Source: Maratus speciosus
Taxonomy: Eukaryota > Arthropoda > Arachnida > Araneae > Salticidae
Assembly: GCA_963932465.1 (NCBI GenBank)
Contig: OZ010799.1
Location: 164,730,761 to 164,794,760 of the forward strand
DNA: 64,000 nt
Reading direction: 5' to 3'
The position numbers and the translations under genes are program-made. Position 1 is the stretch's first letter. Each line of letters begins with the position of its first letter. This document shows, one piece after another, positions 24,450-36,465 of the stretch. Below the pieces are notes generated by a model, which was given only the letters and a program-made list of their open reading frames with translations, was not told the DNA's origin and searched no databases.

Positions 24450-26797
24450 TCTATATATAAAAGTCCTTCCGGCCAGTGCCGGGAGGAAGAGGTAGCTTTC
24501 ATAATCCTTATTTAAAAAAAGCCAGCTTATATCATGCAAACACACGAAGCTCAATTTAGTGGAAACCGAATATAGGAGATTCAATGCTAATTTTTATCAA
24601 TATAGTGAATGAGAATTTCGCGAAATTAGTCAGCTTTATCCAAGCTGCTTTTCTTTAAAGTAACTTATATTTGGCTGCCAAATTCGGCAATTTCTTAAAG
24701 TGCCTGTCATTTTAAGACAACATGGTGGATGAGGCTAAGCAGTGAACTTGGTCGAGACCTTAGTAATTGCTGTGCACATGCTCACTCACATCGGAATCGG
24801 TTAATATATAGGAGTGCTGTCGCATGCAAAAAATCAGATTTTTCAAAATGTCACCCACAATAGAAAGTGAAACTGCTATATCTGAGCCCTTTTTTAAGGT
24901 AAAGACAAACAAAAAATGCTCCTGAATCTTTATATCAAGATCAAATACTTAAGAAAGAAACCTTTTCTATTTCTAATTTTTTTGCACCTCACTTTAAATA
25001 TATATATATATTTTAATTTAATGGCCGCCATTTTGAAACATGATGGATGATGAATCTGGCCAGCGAACTTGGTCGAGGTGTTGATGTATACTATCCACAT
25101 GCCTTCTTACATTGAAATAGGCGAATACGTGTGTTATCGCGTGACAAATACAAGATCGTTTCAAAATGTTAGCCATGCTAGAAATTCAAAGTGCTATAAA
25201 TCAACCATTTTTTAAGATATCAACAAAAGAACAAATTTTCAGAAACAAAAACTGCTCCGGAATCTTTGTATCAAGGCCAAACACATAAAAAAAATCTTTT
25301 TCATTTTCCAATTTTTTAATACCTCATTTTGAATTTTAAATTTAAATTTTTTTTATGGCAACCCTTTTGAAACAAGATGGCGAATGAAGCTGGCCAACGA
25401 ACTCGGTCGAGACATTGGTATGTACTATGTACAGACCATGTTACATCCAAATAGGTTCATAAATACGCCTGTTATCGCGTGACAAAAATCAGGTCGTTTT
25501 AAAATGTCAGCCACAAGAGAAATTCAAAATGCTATTACTCAGCCATTTTTTTTAAGATATAGACGAAAGAAAAACTGTTCCGGAATCTTTGTATTAAGGT
25601 CAAACACATACAAAAAAAATCTTTTTCATTTTTCAATTTTTTGGTATCTCATTTAAATTTTTTTATTTTTTTATTTTTTTAAATGGCCGCCATTTTGAAA
25701 CAAGATGGCGGATGAAGCTGGCCAACGAACTCGGTCGAGATATTTGTATGTACTATGTACACACCAAGGTACATCCAAGTCGGTTCATAAATACGCCTGT
25801 TATTACGTGAGAAAAATAAGGACGTTTCAAAATGTCAGCCACGCTAGAAATTCAAAATGCTATAACTCAGCCATTTCTTAAGATATAGACGAAACAAAAA
25901 CTGCTCCCGAATCTTTTTATCAAGGTCAAACACATAAGAAGAAAATATTTTTTCAATTTTCAACTTTTGGTACCACATTTCAAATTTAAATTTTTCTTAA
26001 AAATTTAAATGGCCGCCATTTTTAAACAAGATGGCGAGTGAAGCTGGCCAACGAACTCGGTCGAGACATTGGTATGTACTATGTATAAACGAAGTTACAT
26101 CCAAATCGGTTGATAAATACGTCTTCTATTGTGTGACAAAATTCAGGACGTTTCAAAATGTCAGCCACGCTAGAAATTCAAAATGCTATAACTCAGCCAT
26201 TTTTTAAGATATAGACGAAACAAAAACTGCTCCGAAATCTTTGTATAAAGGTAAATGCATAAGAAAAAAATATTTTTTCAATTTTCAATTTTTTGGTACC
26301 ATATTTCAAATTTAAATTTTTCTTAAAAATTTAAATGGCCGCCATTTTTAAAGAAGATGGAGGATGAAGCTGGCCAACGAACTCGGTCGAGACATTGGTA
26401 TGTACTATGTATAAAGGAAGTTACATCCAAATCGGTTCATAAATACGCCTTTTATCGCGTGACAAAATTCAGGACGTTTCAAAATGTCAGCCACACTAGA
26501 AATTCAAAATGCTATAACTCAGCCATTTTTTAAGATATAGACGAAACAAAAACTGCTCCGGAATCTTTGTATAAAGGTCAAATACGTAAGAAAAAAATAT
26601 TTTTCCATTTTCAATTTTTTGGTACCACTTTTCAAATTTTAAATTTTAAAAGAAATTTTAAATGGCCGCCATTTTGAAACAAAATGGCGGATGAAGCTGG
26701 CCAACGAACTCGGTCGAAACATTTGTATGTACTATGTACACACCGAATTACATCGAAATCAGTTCATAAATACGAGAGTTACAGTGCGACATAGGTC

Positions 26798-26871
<74 letters not shown>

Positions 26872-27009
26872 ATGTATGTATCAATTTTGAACGGAGGGTG
26901 GTTTCGGGGTCTGGGGGTCATGATCGATGAAAATATACCAAAATTTTTTGAAATCGCTTTCCTCCGAACGGCTGCAATAGGTAGCTTTTTGTAATGAAAG
27001 CTACCTAAA
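24450..27009 (+). mobile_element. Helitron-like element, family 2 copy c
   Basis: 5' end TCTATATATAAAAGTCCTTC (a shortened form of the family end), the GCCGGGAGGAAGAGGTAGCT block, ~327-bp units, (TA)n at 26800-26865 and the terminal hairpin near 26980-27006. It is partly a product of the ~3.15-kb tandem duplication. Confidence 0.75.
26800..26865. repeat. (TA)n microsatellite
   Basis: The longest TA run of the family 2 copies. The apparent reading frame across it (isoleucine-tyrosine runs) is not a gene. Confidence 0.95.
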
Positions 27010-27010
27010 A

Positions 27011-27261
27011 GATGCTAGTGAAAGTACTCATGTATGTAATAAATTATCATTTAAAATTAGCGGCGGAATTACAGTAGAAAATCTGTAAAAAAATAAAATA
27101 CTTTCGAATAATTGGCGTGGAAAGACGATAGCGGCACGCAATTTGGCGAGCAGCACTTTTTCTCGCCAAAAGCAAACGATTTTAATGAATCTGAAAATTG
27201 TTTGTTAATTGATTTTGAGAAAATACGGTATTTAATGAATTTAAACGTAAACCATGAAAGA

Positions 27262-27309
<48 letters not shown>

Positions 27310-27610
27310 ATTTTGTATTATACTTGTTGCTTGTTGCCGATTTGAACGAAATTTTGCCATTGTTTTATTCTCCAATCCACATTTTTTTTAAAAATTTAAA
27401 CGGCTTTATCAGTTATAAAAATAACTTTTAACGCCAGATGAATAATGCTGCCGTAATACATTTCCATACCGAAGAAGTTGTTTCCATAGCAACAAAGTTG
27501 AACCGACAGTGCTCAATGGGGCATATTTTTGAGTTTGGAACAATTTTAATCAATTTAAATTTTGTTTTAAATCGTAAAATATGATAGTTAAAATTCGTTA
27601 TAAGTACATC
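27011..27610. other. duplicate of the 600-bp spacer
   Basis: Near-identical to 23850-24449, with (TTA)n at about 27263-27308. No gene seen. Confidence 0.75.
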
Positions 27611-30107
27611 TCTATATATAAAAGTCCTTCCGGCCAGTGCCGGGAGGAAGAGGTAGCTTTCATAATCCTTATTTAAAAAAAGCCAGCTTATATCATGCAA
27701 ACACACGAAGCTCAATTTAGTGGAAACCGAATATAGGAGATTCAATGCTAATTTTTATCAATATAGTGAATGAGAATTTCGCGAAATTAGTCAGCTTTAT
27801 CCAAGCTGCTTTTCTTTAAAGTAACTTATATTTGGCTGCCAAATTCGGCAATTTCTTAAAGTGCCTGTCATTTTAAGACAACATGGTGGATGAGGCTAAG
27901 CAGTGAACTTGGTCGAGACCTTAGTAATTGCTGTGCACATGCTCACTCACATCGGAATCGGTTAATATATAGGAGTGCTGTCGCATGCAAAAAATCAGAT
28001 TTTTCAAAATGTCACCCACAATAGAAAGTGAAACTGCTATATCTGAGCCCTTTTTTAAGGTAAAGACAAACAAAAAATGCTCCTGAATCTTTATATCAAG
28101 ATCAAATACTTAAGAAAGAAACCTTTTCTATTTCTAATTTTTTTGCACCTCACTTTAAATATATATATATATTTTAATTTAATGGCCGCCATTTTGAAAC
28201 ATGATGGATGATGAATCTGGCCAGCGAACTTGGTCGAGGTGTTGATGTATACTATCCACATGCCTTCTTACATTGAAATAGGCGAATACGTGTGTTATCG
28301 CGTGACAAATACAAGATCGTTTCAAAATGTTAGCCATGCTAGAAATTCAAAGTGCTATAAATCAACCATTTTTTAAGATATCAACAAAAGAACAAATTTT
28401 CAGAAACAAAAACTGCTCCGGAATCTTTGTATCAAGGCCAAACACATAAAAAAAATCTTTTTCATTTTCCAATTTTTTAATACCTCATTTTGAATTTTAA
28501 ATTTAAATTTTTTTTATGGCAACCCTTTTGAAACAAGATGGCGAATGAAGCTGGCCAACGAACTCGGTCGAGACATTGGTATGTACTATGTACAGACCAT
28601 GTTACATCCAAATAGGTTCATAAATACGCCTGTTATCGCGTGACAAAAATCAGGTCGTTTTAAAATGTCAGCCACAAGAGAAATTCAAAATGCTATTACT
28701 CAGCCATTTTATTTAAGATATAGACGAAAGAAAAACTGTTCCGGAATCTTTGTATTAAGGTCAAACACATACAAAAAAAATCTTTTTCATTTTTCAATTT
28801 TTTGGTATCTCATTTAAATTTTTTTATTTTTTTATTTTTTTAAATGGCCGCCATTTTGAAACAAGATGGCGGATGAAGCTGGCCAACGAACTCGGTCGAG
28901 ATATTTGTATGTACTATGTACACACCAAGGTACATCCAAGTCGGTTCATAAATACGCCTGTTATTACGTGAGAAAAATAAGGACGTTTCAAAATGTCAGC
29001 CACGCTAGAAATTCAAAATGCTATAACTCAGCCATTTCTTAAGATATAGACGAAACAAAAACTGCTCCCGAATCTTTTTATCAAGGTCAAACACATAAGA
29101 AGAAAATATTTTTTCAATTTTCAACTTTTGGTACCACATTTCAAATTTAAATTTTTCTTAAAAATTTAAATGGCCGCCATTTTTAAACAAGATGGCGAGT
29201 GAAGCTGGCCAACGAACTCGGTCGAGACATTGGTATGTACTATGTATAAACAAAGTTACATCCAAATCGGTTCATAAATACGCCTTTTATCGCGTGACAA
29301 AATTCAGGACGTTTCAAAATGTCAGCCACGCTAGAAATTAAAAATGCTATAACTCAGCCATTTTTTAAGATATAGACGAAACAAAAACTGCTCCGAAATC
29401 TTTGTATAAAGGTCAAATACATAAGAGAAAAATATTTTTCCATTTTCAATTTTTTGGTACCACATTTCAAATTTTAAATTTAAAAAAATTTTAAATGGCC
29501 GCCATTTTGAGACATAATGGCGGATGAAGCTAGCCAACGAACTCGGTCGAGAGATTGGTATGTACTATGTACACACCGAATTACATCCAAATCGGTTCAT
29601 AAATACGCCTTTTATCGCGTGACAAATTTCAGGACGTTTAAAAATGTCAGCCACGCTAGAAATTCAAAATGCTATAACTCAGCCATTTTTTAAGAGATAG
29701 ACGAAACAAAAATTGCTCCGGAATCTTTGTATAAAGGTCAAATACATAAGAAAAAAATATTTTTCCATTTTTAATTTTTTGGTACCACATTTCAAGTTTT
29801 AAATTTTTTTTTTAATTTTAAATGGCCGCCATTTTGAAACAAAACGGCGGATGAAGCTGGCCAACGAACTCGGTCGAGACATTGGTATGTACTATGTACA
29901 CACCGAATTACATCGGAATCGGTTCATAATTACGGGAGTTACAGTGCGACATAGGTCAGATATATATATATATATATATATCAATTTTGAACGGAGGGTG
30001 GTTTCGGGGTCTGGGGGTCATGATCGATGAAAATATACCAAAATTTTTTGAAATCGCTTTCCTCCGAACGGCTGCAATAGGTAGCTTTTTTGTAAAGAAA
30101 GCTACCT
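27611..30107 (+). mobile_element. Helitron-like element, family 2 copy d
   Basis: 5' block TCTATATATAAAAGTCCTTC, ~327-bp units, a short (TA)n at 29960-29981 and the terminal hairpin GGTAGCTTT...AAAGCTACC near 30078-30105. The last two units (from about 29250) are specific to this copy and lie outside the duplicated segment. Confidence 0.75.
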
Positions 30108-31640
30108 AAAAGAAAGTCTGAATTTTGTATTAATCAACGCGCAGCCCAAACTACTGAACCTAATGTCTTGAAATTTGGGGAAAAAATTCTTCTTATGACA
30201 TAGAGTGCCGCTAAGAAAGGATTTTCTAAAATTCCACCCCTAAGGAGGGTAAACAATCGAACGAACTTTTAAAAAATTCCTTAAAAATCTGATTTTATAG
30301 CTATTTTTCAACTAATAACATATTTTGGTGTATTTTTGTATGCTAAATCGAATGGTACTAACTAAATTCTTTTAAGCTCAATAGTTTGCGAGATACTTCA
30401 TATATTTCTAATTTGGCGATGTCTTTGGCACCAAAACCTCGAAATACCTAATATTATAAGTGATAATTCATCCATATTCTTTCATCTTATACATCCGTTA
30501 CTGTAGCAACGGAAGAAATTCAAATTAAATCTTTTGGTTAAAGAATTGAACCGGCTATATGTGTTTGAAAAAAAAATAAATAAATACAAACGCTTTGAAA
30601 AAAAGAAAAAAAAATATTGAATTTATTTAAAATACAAGGAAGCGATCCACTTAGAAATTAACATTATAAAGCGAAAATATTTAAAAAATGAAAGCAATGT
30701 TCGTACGACTTTAAAAATTTTGTGGTACTTACATCCGGGGTATGTCAGATACAACTGCGCCAAACAAGGCAATTACATTAATTACAGCAACCCTTATTTT
30801 TTGTCCATTTGATAGTTTATTTAGTATAGTTTTAAATTAATTTTATTATTATAATTTTTATTTATTATAGTTTATAGTATGTAGTTTTACGTTATATATT
30901 TTATTTATTTATTTACTTGAAACAATTTGCCATTTTTAACAAGGTTATGTATTTAAGAATGTTAAATTACTTTTTTGAACGTAATTGGCAATCGATAAAC
31001 ATGATTGGCAATTGTCAACCATTTTTGGCGATCTATCTCATGGTCCGAATAATGCGTAAGTGTTACTTTTTTTAATGGAAGAAATTGGAATTGAAATAAT
31101 ACATCGCGATTTATCACTTGCTCCTGGATAAGAAGAAAAAATGGGTACTTTTATGTCAGCCGTATCCTTATGTAAATATCGCCATTAGCATTTTAAAAAT
31201 TGCCAATAGCAGTAGTTACATTTCGCGTATGTAAATTAAAAACAATTCTTTGTTTTAAGTTATGGCATTATTCCCTATTGTTTTACTTTTCATCTTTTTC
31301 AATGACATTAGTGTAAAGCATGTATTATAAATTAAATGACTGAAATGTTTTTATTTTGAATGAAAATAATAAAATAAGAATAAGATATGGAAACAATCTT
31401 TGTTGATTTATTACTTGCGCCCGGCTAACATAAAAGTATCACAAAAGCGATATATTCACCTTTCTTTGGGTAGTTGTTCATGGAATTTCTGGTTAATCTT
31501 CCGTAATCGGATACTTCTTCAATTGGTGTATTAATTACAATGTTGAAAAGATCGTTTATGTATGAAGCGAAAACTTCATGATGAATTCTATTACAGAAAA
31601 TCGTATCATCATCATCTACTACATATTTAAAACGGAAATT
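30108..31640. other. intergenic AT-rich, no gene seen
   Basis: The first ~200 bp (ATCAACGCGCAGCCCAAACT and onward) resemble a decayed repeat unit of the Helitron-like type by style. The rest is AT-rich with no domain, RNA gene or long inverted repeat that I can support. Confidence 0.45.
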
Positions 31641-33090
31641 TGCATTTTATTCCTATTCTTTATAATATTTTGATAGGATATGCCACTATTAGTTAGGTAA
31701 TGTTTTTGGAATGTTTTTTATGTATACACACAGTGTTCTACGTTGCTTAGTTTTAGTTATAGAGCTATTGGAAAAGCTACACAGAAAGGTGAACGCAATT
31801 ATGAAAGATACATCTACTGTAATTATATAAAAAATGCAAATTTGCTTTTCCTTCCACCCGTTTATAATTTGAGTTTTGCTGGATGTATTTTGATGGTACT
31901 TACACTGTCAGTTAGATTATTTTTTGTGGATGGTTGGTACTTCTTGCATGGATGTTACTTCTCTGTAGCGAAGTTTTCTTCTGGGTTATTGTTTTTCTGA
32001 AGCACAAACTTGGCAACAAATCAGATTGCAGAAAATTAGATTGCAAGAGAAAGTTCCAAAACTAGGTGAACCCGAATGTGAAAGATTACCTTTTATTTAA
32101 AGTTCTACTGAACGTATTTTGATTGGAGTTGCAAAGTTAGGTAATGTTAGGGATTGTTGCACTATTTGAAATGCCATTCTACATTTTTAGTTATGGAACT
32201 ATGAGGAAAGTTCTCCGTGGTGTAGTTGCAAAAAAGTAGGATAAAATCTACAGGCAGAGGGTATATATTAGAGAGTATATATCTTATAGCTATGGAGTGC
32301 AGAGTTTCTAAAAAACACCAGAAGGTCTACGGCGTATAGTCTATGCTACATTCCTAAAAATTCTACAATCACGTTAACTTGATTATGAAAGATATATTTA
32401 ACTATCAACTTCAAATATAAAATATAAAGGGCAATTTCGGTCCGACCGCTTATAACTTGAGTTCTTTTCAATGGATTTTCAGAAGATTTGCATTGTTAGA
32501 TAAATTTTCAAGAAAGTGTTTCATATATAACACATATTATTCTACGTTGCTCAGTTATAGAATTATGTGGGAAAGTTCTTTAATCAGTGAACCCTATTTT
32601 GAAATATTAGCCTTTGTAAAAGGTTCTACTGAGTTAATTAGCACTGTTGTTAGATATTTTTTCAGGAAAGATTTTAGTATATAACACATATTGTTCTATA
32701 TTGCTTTGCTATAGAATGTTGTATTATCTGGTGAACCCGATTATGAAAAATTAGTCTTATTAGAAGGTTTTACTGAACGGATTTTGATGAGATTTGCATT
32801 TTTTAATTTTCATGGATGATTTTAATATGCTACATATTGTTCTTCCGTTCTTTTTTATATTGAATTATAAATAATCAACTAAAAGATTTGCTTCATAACA
32901 GTCCAAATTATGTCTGAGACATTAGAAGATATAAAACCGTAATGGCGTTCATATTGTTTTCAGCAACGCGGAGGGTCATTAGAGATAAATGTATTTATTT
33001 CTATAAAACACAAGATCAAATACACCGATATATTTCGTTTAATTAAAGTTTCGCTTGGAGAAACCGACCAGCGTAGCGGGCGAAGGCTTC
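31640..33090. repeat. diverged ~1.4-kb repeat, copy 1
   Basis: Contains repeated short modules (TTCTACGTTGCT, GATTTGCATTGTTAGATAA, TTCTACTGAA) at intervals of very roughly 150-200 bp. It ends with GATATATTTCGTTT followed by GACCAGCGTAGCGGGCG at 33066-33082. It aligns with 33350-34640, offset about 1.43-1.53 kb. Confidence 0.65.
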
Positions 33091-33121
33091 TATTACTATA
33101 TGTAAAGCGTAAATTCCTATT

Positions 33122-33335
33122 CAAAGCTGGAGTAGCACAGTTGAAGTTTATTCCAACAGAGCGAAAAATGTCCAGACCAGGGATCGAACCTGGATAATTG
33201 GCGTGCCGTGCCAATCCAGGTTCGATCCCTGGTCTGGACATTTTTCGCTCTGTTGGAATAAACTTTAACTGTGCTACTCCAGCTTTGAATATGATATAAT
33301 CCAGTTGGAAAAAATATTCGTTCCCTTCATTATGA
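33122..33335. mobile_element. SINE-like tRNA-derived palindrome with 14-bp flanking repeats
   Basis: The insert is flanked by the exact 14-bp direct repeat CGTAAATTCCTATT (33108-33121 and 33336-33349), a typical length for LINE-type target duplications. It contains a near-perfect inverted repeat (arms about 33115-33196 and 33217-33292). Each arm carries a tRNA T-arm and acceptor-like block: CCAGGTTCGATCCCTGG, with box B GGTTCGATCCC, once on each strand. The centre (ATTGGCGTGCCGTGCCAAT) is also nearly palindromic. The open frame across it on the minus strand is a side effect. Confidence 0.7.
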
Positions 33336-33349
33336 CGTAAATTCCTATT

Positions 33350-34640
33350 TCATTCCGATTGATTATAATTCAGATTCTACTGAACATAATTTTGCAGAAC
33401 TTACGCTATTAGATAGTAAATTTGGTTTATAAATAGTTTAATCTAAAAACCATCGTTCCAAGTTGCTTAGTAATAGTTACGGGAGTTCTAAAATTAGGTG
33501 AACTCTATTAGGAAAGATTTCAAGTTTTACTGAATGGATTTTCATGACATTTGCACATTTCGTTAGATAATATTTCAGGGATTTTTTCAATATTTATCAT
33601 ATCTTTCAAAATTGTTTAGTTACGAAGCTATGCGGAAAATTTCTCCGTGGTATAGTAAAGAAAATTGGAGGATAATACGCTACAGACAAAGGATGTATAC
33701 TAGAGTGCTATAGTTATGGAAGTTGTGCAGAATTTCTTTAAAAATCCAGAAATGATGCGACGTATACCTACCCCTACATCCCTGAGAGTTCTATATAACC
33801 AGGTTAACGCGATTATGATAGCTATATTTAACTGTCTCAATGTATATAAAATGCAAAGAGAAATTTCATTCCGGTCGCTTTTAAATTTACTTCTACTGAA
33901 TTGATTTTGATGGGGATTACATTGTTAGATAATTTACAGAAAAGATGTTAGTATAAAATATAATGTTCTACGTTGCTTAATTAAATAATTATGGGTAAAG
34001 ATCTAAATCAGATGAACTCAATTTCGAAAGATTGGCTTTTTTTAAGGTTCCGCTGAATGAATTTTCACGGGATTTAAACTGTTAATTAGATTATTTTTAT
34101 GAAATGTCTCGTACAATTTCCAGTTTAAAAGATCCTGCTAAGTGGATTTCGATGGAACTTGCTCGGTTAGTTAATTTTTCAGTGAATGATTTAGTATAAA
34201 GCACATATCATTCGCTTGGTGTTGCTTGGTCGTCAGGTTGCTTGATTATAGAATTAAGGCTGAATGTTTTAGAAGCAGGCGAACCAAATTATGAACGACT
34301 ATCCTTTTCAGTATGTCCAATTAACAGATTCTGATGAGATTTGCATTGATAATTTTTCATGAACCCTTTTAGTATATTACATATTGTTCTATCGTTCTTC
34401 ACCGAATACTAGGCTAAATTATCAACGAAAGAAGTTGGCCCTTAACAGCCTAAATTTTGTATGGCTCAAAAGATATAATAGCGTAATAACGTTCATATTT
34501 TTTTCACCAATTAGATTGGGCATTCCAGGTAAATGTCCATATTGCTTTAAAACGCATTATCAAATTCACAGATATATTTCGTTTGATTCAAGGTTTCTTT
34601 AGAAAAACTGACCAGCGTAGCGGGCGTTAGGCTGCTAGTA
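33350..34640. repeat. diverged ~1.4-kb repeat, copy 2
   Basis: Matches copy 1 block by block: CCAGAA..CGACGTATA, GTTAACGCGATTATGA, GATTACATTGTTAGATAA and the closing GACCAGCGTAGCGGGCG (34610-34626). Here the end runs into GGCTGCTAGT, a CTAG-T end reminiscent of a Helitron terminus, though no matching 5' end was identified. Confidence 0.6.
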
Positions 34641-34929
34641 TAAATATATATGACAAAACTATAGTTAAAACAAACTAAAAATGACAAAGCTAAAGTTATT
34701 TAAATTAAACTTATTTAAACAAATACAACAGAAAAAGTTTTTTCCTTAAAGAGTATTCGACAAGCGTATTTTTTTTTTTTTCAAATTTAATTTCTTCGCC
34801 AAACGGTGATAAGTCGCCAAATAAGCGAAATTTTCATTATTTTTTTACGGACGTACTACCGAGGTTCTGCCAAAAAAATTTTTATAAACATATATACCCA
34901 TGGGAGAAGAACATTCTGTATTTTTTTTT

Positions 34930-35014
34930 CAGATTTTTCTGAGTATGCCCGTATGGAGACCTTCGTTGTTAGTATATTTCAACTATTACGCGTGCAAAGC
35001 CCCGGTTTTGCTAG
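34930..35014 (+). mobile_element. Helitron family 1-like 3' terminus fragment
   Basis: TTTCAACTATTACGCGTGCA followed by the hairpin GCAAAGCC/GGTTTTGC and CTAG (35011-35014) before T. This is the same terminus as 15690-15731 and 54680-54721. No corresponding 5' end was found upstream, so it is a fragment or belongs to a divergent element. Confidence 0.7.
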
Positions 35015-35295
35015 TAGGTAAATATTTAGCGTTATACATTTAAATAAATATGTCTGGAAAGTGTATTTCATTTTTTTTTTACCAAACCTGAAGAATACTG
35101 TTAAAATGAAAATAATCGTTCTTCATATTAATTGGCTTTTACGTTTTAGTACGAGCAAACTCTGTGCTGTTCTAAGATATCAAGATCAACTGAAGCACGC
35201 TCGTCATTTTGCTGCGTTAAAACGCACGTTGATCCTCACAGGAATCCAAATTAACGCTCGCGGATCAAATATCTTATGTATAATAATTTATACAT

Positions 35296-35454
35296 ACCTG
35301 CCAACTTGTACGGATTCTTCGTACCACTAAAATTTAATAGAAATTTGTGACTTATTTAAACGTTAAAATTTATTGAATTTCGGTGATTCAATTAGATAAA
35401 ATTTACTGTTAAATTTTAGCGGTATAAACAATCCGTACGTGTTGGCAGCTACGG
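35296..35454. mobile_element. MITE family 2 copy (CTGCCAAC ends, 8-bp TSD)
   Basis: A 159-bp palindromic element: CTGCCAACTTGTACGGATT at the left, AATCCGTACGTGTTGGCAG at the right, flanked by exact TTATACAT (35288-35295 and 35455-35462). Relatives are at 54132-54280 and 54841-54989. Confidence 0.88.
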
Positions 35455-35462
35455 TTATACAT

Positions 35463-35986
35463 TATTTGGATTGATGCTGCTTTGCTTGTAACATTTAAAC
35501 TACCATCGGCTTCATGAATTGAAGTCGATTTCCGTGAGTACAGAAGGCAGAATAGATCTACTGTCACCATACCTTTGTGTTTCATTTTAATATATATAAT
35601 TTAATGCTATAATTTTGTGGTGCGAGTTTTATACTATATGTATATAATTTGTAGTACATGTAAAATGTCTTACATACATATTATATAATTCATATAATAT
35701 GTATATAATATGTATATAATTTATACTATATGTATATAATTTGTATTATAATTATAATTGTATATTTAAATATTATGTCAGAATATGTATTCCTGTAGAA
35801 CAGAGAAATTTGAAAAATATTTGTATGGGACATGTCAGCATCATATTTAATAACGTTTACTGAAGATAATATATATATATATATATATATATATTTGTAG
35901 CAGATATTTAATGAAAAAATATGATGAAATAAATTGATCAAACCAATCAAATCGGTCAATCACGTGGAATAAATTGTTGAAATAAT
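35463..35986. other. AT-rich spacer with TA and TATATAAT tracts
   Basis: Many copies of TATATAATATGTATATAAT between 35590 and 35760 and a (TA)n at about 35868-35893. No gene seen. Confidence 0.6.
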
Positions 35987-35991
35987 GAAGT

Positions 35992-36215
35992 TTTTGGTTT
36001 TGGGGGCACACAAAGTTAGCAGAATAGCTCGACATAAACATTTATTAACACTAACACGAAGACGAAAATATATACATAGCTTAAATGCGACTAAGCACTG
36101 ACATGATTTTAACAGAACAGAATAATCTCGCTCGCAGAGCGGATTTGGAGAAACGTCACTCTACGCGCATGCGCTGAAAGAAAGGGGTAAGATAAATGGA
36201 CGTTGTATTCCGACA
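35992..36215 (-). repeat. 3' LTR of copia element B
   Basis: 224 bp, matching 40525-40748. On the minus strand it is preceded by the purine tract AAAGGGGGAAT (36216-36226 complement), the expected plus-strand primer. Confidence 0.93.
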
Positions 36216-36465
36216 ATTCCCCCTTTACAACGTGCATTTTCTTAACAAAACAATATTCTCCTATTAAGCAAATTACAGAGAAATAATATTAATATAAAAA
36301 TTACAAATACAAATGATATACTTATATAAAAAAGGATACAGAATAATGCTGAAAAATTTTAAACATTTTGTCCTATCATTTCACAACATTTTTTATCTTT
36401 ATAAGCATTTAAAGCTTTGGTTAAAATGTCTGCAGGCATATTTTCTGTCTCTAGGTATTTGACCT

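Larger units (their letters stand above)
22900..29240. repeat. recent ~3.15-kb tandem duplication
   Basis: Segment 22900-26040 is repeated almost base for base at 26040-29240. The offset is 3140 bp before the (TA)n tract and 3161 bp after it; the difference comes mainly from tract length (about 47 versus 66 bp). Only scattered single-base differences are visible, for example in the blocks near 24317 and 27480, and one T/A at 25549/28710. Each copy carries the end of one family 2 element, a 600-bp spacer with (TTA)n, and the start of the next element. Confidence 0.9.

Noticed and set aside
26691..26930. reading frame with isoleucine-tyrosine repeats
   Set aside because: It is the translation of a (TA)n microsatellite inside a Helitron-like element.
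23951..27345. paired identical reading frames with tyrosine runs
   Set aside because: They are created by the (TTA)n tract in the duplicated spacer, and identity reflects the recent duplication rather than selection.
32960..33241. minus-strand reading frame starting MSRPGIEPG
   Set aside because: It translates the tRNA-like palindrome; the RPGIEPG string is a common artefact of tRNA/SINE sequence.
33140..33245. a functional tRNA gene
   Set aside because: T-arm and acceptor-like blocks are present on both strands, but no proper D arm or anticodon arm lies between them; it is an inverted duplication of a tRNA 3' part.
34610..34638. a confirmed Helitron 3' end
   Set aside because: CTAG-T is present but no strong terminal hairpin or matching 5' TC end was found, so it is kept only as a possibility.
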